Source: Hallerella sp963629575 (GTDB lineage: Bacteria > Fibrobacterota > Fibrobacteria > Fibrobacterales > Fibrobacteraceae). Taken from it: a DNA stretch of 36,982 nt. The stretch covers positions 1-36,982 of the forward strand of contig CAVGIM010000027.1 of NCBI GenBank assembly GCA_963629575.1. The letters run 5' to 3'. A program made the translations under genes and the position numbers. Below are positions 33,636 to 36,982 of this stretch, in pieces. The notes under the pieces were generated by a model that saw only the letters and a program-made list of their open reading frames with translations, was not told the DNA's origin and ran no database searches. The first letter of the stretch is position 1. Every line of letters starts with the position of its first letter.

Positions 33636-35982
33636 AGTTCGCCTCGACGCCGAACTGCAAGTAGATTCCCATGCCCTTCGCCATGAAGGGAACAAGGTCA
33701 AAACCGTTCGCGGATCGACCGTCCACATCGTGCGAGACCTGCGAGCGTTCACGCGCATTGTCCGTACCCAGGAATTTCAGTGCGCCGATGTCAAGCGCAG
33801 AAAACACGTTGTCCGCTTCGACATAGAACCGCACCTTCCGGAAGAAGAAGAGGCGTCCCGGCAAGTCGAGATTCACGCGGACATCCGTGCGGAAAAGGTC
33901 GGTAAACTCGTTGTAGTCGCGAATTTCCCTTGTCCCGAGGACTCCCGTCGAGGAATTCGAAGGCTTGATTCGGTAGTAGTAGAGCGGGCGATGCCATCCG
34001 GCGTGATGCGTGAGAATCACCGACACCAGGGAATCTTTCCGCGGATAGTAGCGAAGCGATGTCGCCATGTCCAGACGGGAATTTGCCTCCCACGGGAGAG
34101 AGCGACCATCGTCTAGCGAATACTCGCCATAGACCGACGAAAGATTCAGTCCCAGGGCGAAATGGTGCAGCGTCCGCGCCTCGACCTTCGCTGCCGCCCC
34201 GAGAACCCAGGCGTTGTCGGCACTTGACAGTTCGCGGTAATGCGCATAGGCTAGCGGAACGGGCAATTCCGGATTCAGGTAGAATCGACCAAAGCCATGC
34301 CCGCTGACGCTAAGTCTCTTTTTCGAAAATCCCGCGCCGAACTTTGCCGAAGATCCCGTCACGATGCCGCTTTCGAGCTTTCCGTCCGACCAGGATTCCC
34401 GAAAATCGCCTCGCCACGCGGCATTTCCAAACAGCCGAAAGCCTTCGCCCGGGGAATTTCCGGGAATTCCCGCCGAAAGGTTCCTGTCAAAGTCGAGAGA
34501 AACCATCGGCGATCCGTGGCCATGAAAGTCCGCCAAGGCTCCAAACGCAAATATCGTCTTTTGCGCATCGCTTGTCCACGTCAAGCGGCTAGACCCCGAA
34601 AGAACCCCCGTGTTCAGCTCGGTCTTTTGCGCCTTCGAGAAGTCGGGCCACTTTCTGGTCACGAAGTGGTGTTCGTAAAGAATCGCTCCGGAAAGATCCG
34701 CCCCGAAAAGCCGTCCGGGAAACTTTCTGTCCATTCCCGCGGAAAAAGTCGTCTTCTCCTGTTCGTAGCCATCGATGAATGTCGCGTTTTCGGGGAGCGC
34801 GTCCTGGCGGTATCCGGTCGTATCGCGGAGCGTGTCGGAAGCTTCTTCGCGAACGACTCCGGCGTGGAAGCTCGTTCCGAGAGCGGATGCGTACTCGAAG
34901 GCGAGAACTCCGTAGGTTCGATGCCCGCGAATGATATCGACACTGTTCGACGTTTCGAGCGAAGTCGTCGTGTCCTGGCGAACCACATATTCGTCGCTGC
35001 TGTAAACGCCGTTCACCATCCAGCGGTTGTCCAGAGAATCGTGGCCAGCGAGCTGTGCGAACAGATCATAGGACGTAAGGCTGAACGAATCCGAATCTTC
35101 CGTGGAACAATCGTCGCAACTCGAATCCCGCTTTCGGAACTCGGTGAAGAATTTTTCGCCCATGTTCTTGAGCATTTCGGCATCCAGAAAACGGAAACTG
35201 AACCGGAAGGAATCCCAGAAGAGGAAAGGTCCGCCGACCGTCACTTCGCGCATGGTCGTCCCCGCCGAGAGCCCGATTTCGAACTCCTCGCCCGAAAGGG
35301 TTTCCGGAATGTAATCGACAGAAGTGGCAAGTCCCTGCCCCACGGGACCTTCCCCGTAATTGTCATAGATTTCGACGGATTTCAGAAGATGCGGGTTGAT
35401 GACGGAAAGATTTCCCGGGAATCCGATATCGAGATGCCGCATGTTCGGTATGCGAAGGCGCCCCAGATGATAGCCGACTTCTTCCGCCCGCGAACCGTCG
35501 TAAAAAAGTTCGCTCGAAAAATCCTTTTGGCCCGAGACCCCCTCGAACGAGGACATGAGTTCCGCGAGGTCAAAGCGCATTCCGACGACATCTTCGAGCT
35601 TTTCGACCGTGATGTGCGAAGGTTCGTTCCACTCGACCCGGGTTCCGCCGCCGATAATCGTACTTTCGCCGAGGTTCCGCACATTCGGATGCATCACGAC
35701 GACGATATCGAAGAGGTCCGCAAAATCGTCGAGCGATACGTGCAGCGTATCGAAGCCATCCTTGGCAAAGACGAGCTTCGCGCTCCGGGAATCCGCGGTA
35801 AGTTCAAAGCGTCCGTTTCCATCCGTTTCGCCAAGCGACCTGCCCGACTCATAGAGAATCGCCACCGAAGACAGGGGATGATCCGATTCCGACTCGACAA
35901 CCGTTCCAATGATAGGCGTCGGAGCGGCAAACGCAGATGCGGAAAAAAACACGCCGAGAAGGACAAAGATTCGTTTTAGCAT
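33625..35982 (-). CDS. TonB-dependent-receptor-like outer-membrane protein
   Basis: The 785-residue protein has a signal peptide (MLKRIFVLLGVFFSASAFAA), a carboxypeptidase-regulatory-like beta domain (about 22-105, with PIIGTVVESESDHPLSSVAI and GRFELTADS), a plug-like domain (about 110-235, with SVEIYDNYGEGPVG) and a long beta-barrel ending in a terminal aromatic motif (ANFAI). This is the layout of TonB-linked or usher-type receptors. Substrate unknown. ATG 35982 is used; TTG 35991 is possible. The downstream VanX-type gene is coupled, suggesting a link to peptidoglycan or peptide scavenging. Confidence 0.85.
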   Translation of the reverse strand: MLKRIFVLLGVFFSASAFAAPTPIIGTVVESESDHPLSSVAILYESGRSLGETDGNGRFELTADSRSAKLVFAKDGFDTLHVSLDDFADLFDIVVVMHPNVRNLGESTIIGGGTRVEWNEPSHITVEKLEDVVGMRFDLAELMSSFEGVSGQKDFSSELFYDGSRAEEVGYHLGRLRIPNMRHLDIGFPGNLSVINPHLLKSVEIYDNYGEGPVGQGLATSVDYIPETLSGEEFEIGLSAGTTMREVTVGGPFLFWDSFRFSFRFLDAEMLKNMGEKFFTEFRKRDSSCDDCSTEDSDSFSLTSYDLFAQLAGHDSLDNRWMVNGVYSSDEYVVRQDTTTSLETSNSVDIIRGHRTYGVLAFEYASALGTSFHAGVVREEASDTLRDTTGYRQDALPENATFIDGYEQEKTTFSAGMDRKFPGRLFGADLSGAILYEHHFVTRKWPDFSKAQKTELNTGVLSGSSRLTWTSDAQKTIFAFGALADFHGHGSPMVSLDFDRNLSAGIPGNSPGEGFRLFGNAAWRGDFRESWSDGKLESGIVTGSSAKFGAGFSKKRLSVSGHGFGRFYLNPELPVPLAYAHYRELSSADNAWVLGAAAKVEARTLHHFALGLNLSSVYGEYSLDDGRSLPWEANSRLDMATSLRYYPRKDSLVSVILTHHAGWHRPLYYYRIKPSNSSTGVLGTREIRDYNEFTDLFRTDVRVNLDLPGRLFFFRKVRFYVEADNVFSALDIGALKFLGTDNARERSQVSHDVDGRSANGFDLVPFMAKGMGIYLQFGVEANFAI

Positions 35983-36020
35983 ACCAGGCAATAAAATATA
36001 TATTTTCTACTTTGGCGAAA

Positions 36021-36776
36021 ATGGCGAACGCTTATCTCATCCAGTCAGAACCGCAAGGCGACAAGGGCGCCACATTTTCTCACGTGCGGGAAACGCTCCT
36101 GCGGATAACTCCCGAACCCGGAAGTCTCGTTATTTTCCCGGAAATGTTCGCCACCGGATTTTTGACGCATCCGGACGAATCGCTCGCCGAAACGCTTGAC
36201 GGGGAAAACTCCCCCACCATCCGGTTTTTGCAAGACCTCTCCAACGAAACGGGCTGCCTTGTGCTCGGCGGCGGCATCGAGAAGTTTCCATCGGATACTT
36301 TCAGGTTTCGAAACTGGACGGGTTTTTTCGCGCCGGGAGCGTGCGCGCCGAAAGCGATTTACAGAAAGCGTCACCCGTTTGCAGACGAGGCGGAGCTCTT
36401 TAGGCCCGGAGATTCCGCGGTATTCCTGGACTGGAAAGGCTTTTGCGTTTCGCCCGCGATATGCTTTGACCTGCGGTTTCCCGAGGACTTTCGGTGTGCA
36501 AGACGCTCCGGAGCGAGCCTTTTTACAATTCAGGCGGAATGGCCCAGAGAAAGGGAAATGCACTTTCGTACGCTTCTCCGCGCCCGCGCAATCGAAAACC
36601 AATGCTACGTCCTCGCTGCCGCACGGTCGGGAACGAGCTTTGCGAACAGTTGCGCGTTCGGTCCAAACGGCGAAGAAATTTCGAACAGCTCTCCCGAAGA
36701 AAGCGTCCTTTCCGTTTCGCTGGATATAGAAGACGTTTTGACCGCGCGCCGAGACTTCCCTGTTCCGCTCCGCTGA
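36021..36776 (+). CDS. Nitrilase-family omega-amidase (YafV/NIT2-like)
   Basis: The 251-residue cytoplasmic carbon-nitrogen hydrolase has the Glu-Lys-Cys triad: E in FPEMFATGF, K in YRKRHPF, and C in ICFDLRFPE. The ELFRPGD segment and the RARAIENQCYV motif are typical of omega-amidases, which hydrolyse 2-oxoglutaramate or 2-oxosuccinamate in metabolite repair. ATG 36021 is preferred over longer in-frame starts, which lie in the divergent TonB-receptor gene. AATATATATTTT at about 35994-36005 is a likely -10 region shared by both directions. Confidence 0.9.
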   Translation: MANAYLIQSEPQGDKGATFSHVRETLLRITPEPGSLVIFPEMFATGFLTHPDESLAETLDGENSPTIRFLQDLSNETGCLVLGGGIEKFPSDTFRFRNWTGFFAPGACAPKAIYRKRHPFADEAELFRPGDSAVFLDWKGFCVSPAICFDLRFPEDFRCARRSGASLFTIQAEWPREREMHFRTLLRARAIENQCYVLAAARSGTSFANSCAFGPNGEEISNSSPEESVLSVSLDIEDVLTARRDFPVPLR

Positions 36777-36794
36777 GGAGTCGTTCCGAAGGGG

Positions 36795-36982
36795 GATCAG
36801 AGCTTAGAGCTTAGAATTGCAGAGCGGGCTTTTTACTTTTTGCCGAAAGGCTTTTGACGTTTCACGTCTAGGCTTTTTTTCGCGAAGCGAACTGTTTCCG
36901 CCTGTCTGCCCGCAGCAGGCGGGCCTTCCCGGCGAGGGGCGTGCCAGAGTTTAGTCGGGAGAACTTAGATCTTAGAACAGTG
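36795..36982 (+). repeat. Composite dispersed repeat at the window edge
   Basis: This gene-free tail begins with TCAGAGCTTAGAGCTTAGA, then carries the block series shared in inverse orientation with 19331-19460. It includes small hairpins GACGT-TTC-ACGTC (36856) and CCCGC-AGCAG-GCGGG (about 36909). It ends with further AGAGTTTAG and AACTTAGATCTTAGA words of the same family and is cut by the window edge. Confidence 0.65.

Noticed and set aside
34297..35979. 560-residue plus-strand open frame opposite the TonB-receptor gene
   Set aside because: Antisense shadow; the minus strand encodes a clear signal peptide and receptor domains.

Overview
The window has two unlike halves. Bases 1 to about 15,110 are visibly more AT-rich and hold one long minus-strand operon of anti-phage genes. 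Bases from about 15,360 to the end are GC-richer housekeeping genes on both strands (htpG, recQ, hflX, gatB, priA, a DUF349 protein, sua5) with envelope proteins and repeat-filled intergenic DNA. A TonB-receptor-like outer-membrane protein, a second putative outer-membrane barrel and the gene style point to a Gram-negative host. The repeat-rich spacers and gene content make me think of Fibrobacteraceae (Fibrobacter/Hallerella-like), but that is an impression and not a proven placement.

Defence half, in transcription order (right to left): brxF (15108-14683), brxC (14663-10986), a pglXI-type DNA methyltransferase (10898-8373), kwaA (8371-7844), kwaB (7844-6954), a gajA-like OLD nuclease (6919-5297), a gajB-like UvrD helicase (5310-4192), a brxHII-type SNF2 helicase (4179-1507), pglZ (1503-40), and the first codons of one more gene (38 to the window edge) where brxA is expected. 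Without the four middle genes the order is that of a type 3 BREX system. The four middle genes read as a complete Kiwa pair followed by a compact Gabija-like pair, so three defence modules appear to share one transcript. Gene junctions are 1-13 nt gaps or short overlaps. The exceptions are the brxF-brxC gap (19 nt) and an 87-nt brxC-pglXI gap that carries a perfect 14-bp hairpin. The putative promoter has a nine-A tract between its -35 and -10 elements. BrxF has lost its recognisable P-loop.

Housekeeping half: htpG is preceded by a sigma54-like promoter match and two adjacent perfect palindromes, and is followed by a likely terminator and recQ. An EAL-domain membrane protein diverges from hflX. 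hflX meets tail to tail a minus-strand operon of a PIN-domain protein, gatB and a small membrane protein. A porin-like outer-membrane protein with an Ala/Asp/Thr-rich N-terminus follows and ends at a strong terminator. priA diverges from a DUF349 gene coupled to sua5. A TonB-receptor-like gene is coupled to a VanX-type dipeptidase. A nitrilase-family amidase ends the coding part.

The three long gene-free stretches (19127-19461, 26445-26940, 36777-36982) share a mosaic family of dispersed repeats. These include a 111-bp hairpin-forming element present twice and a longer composite segment present twice in opposite orientation. I saw no tRNA, rRNA, CRISPR array or transposase gene.
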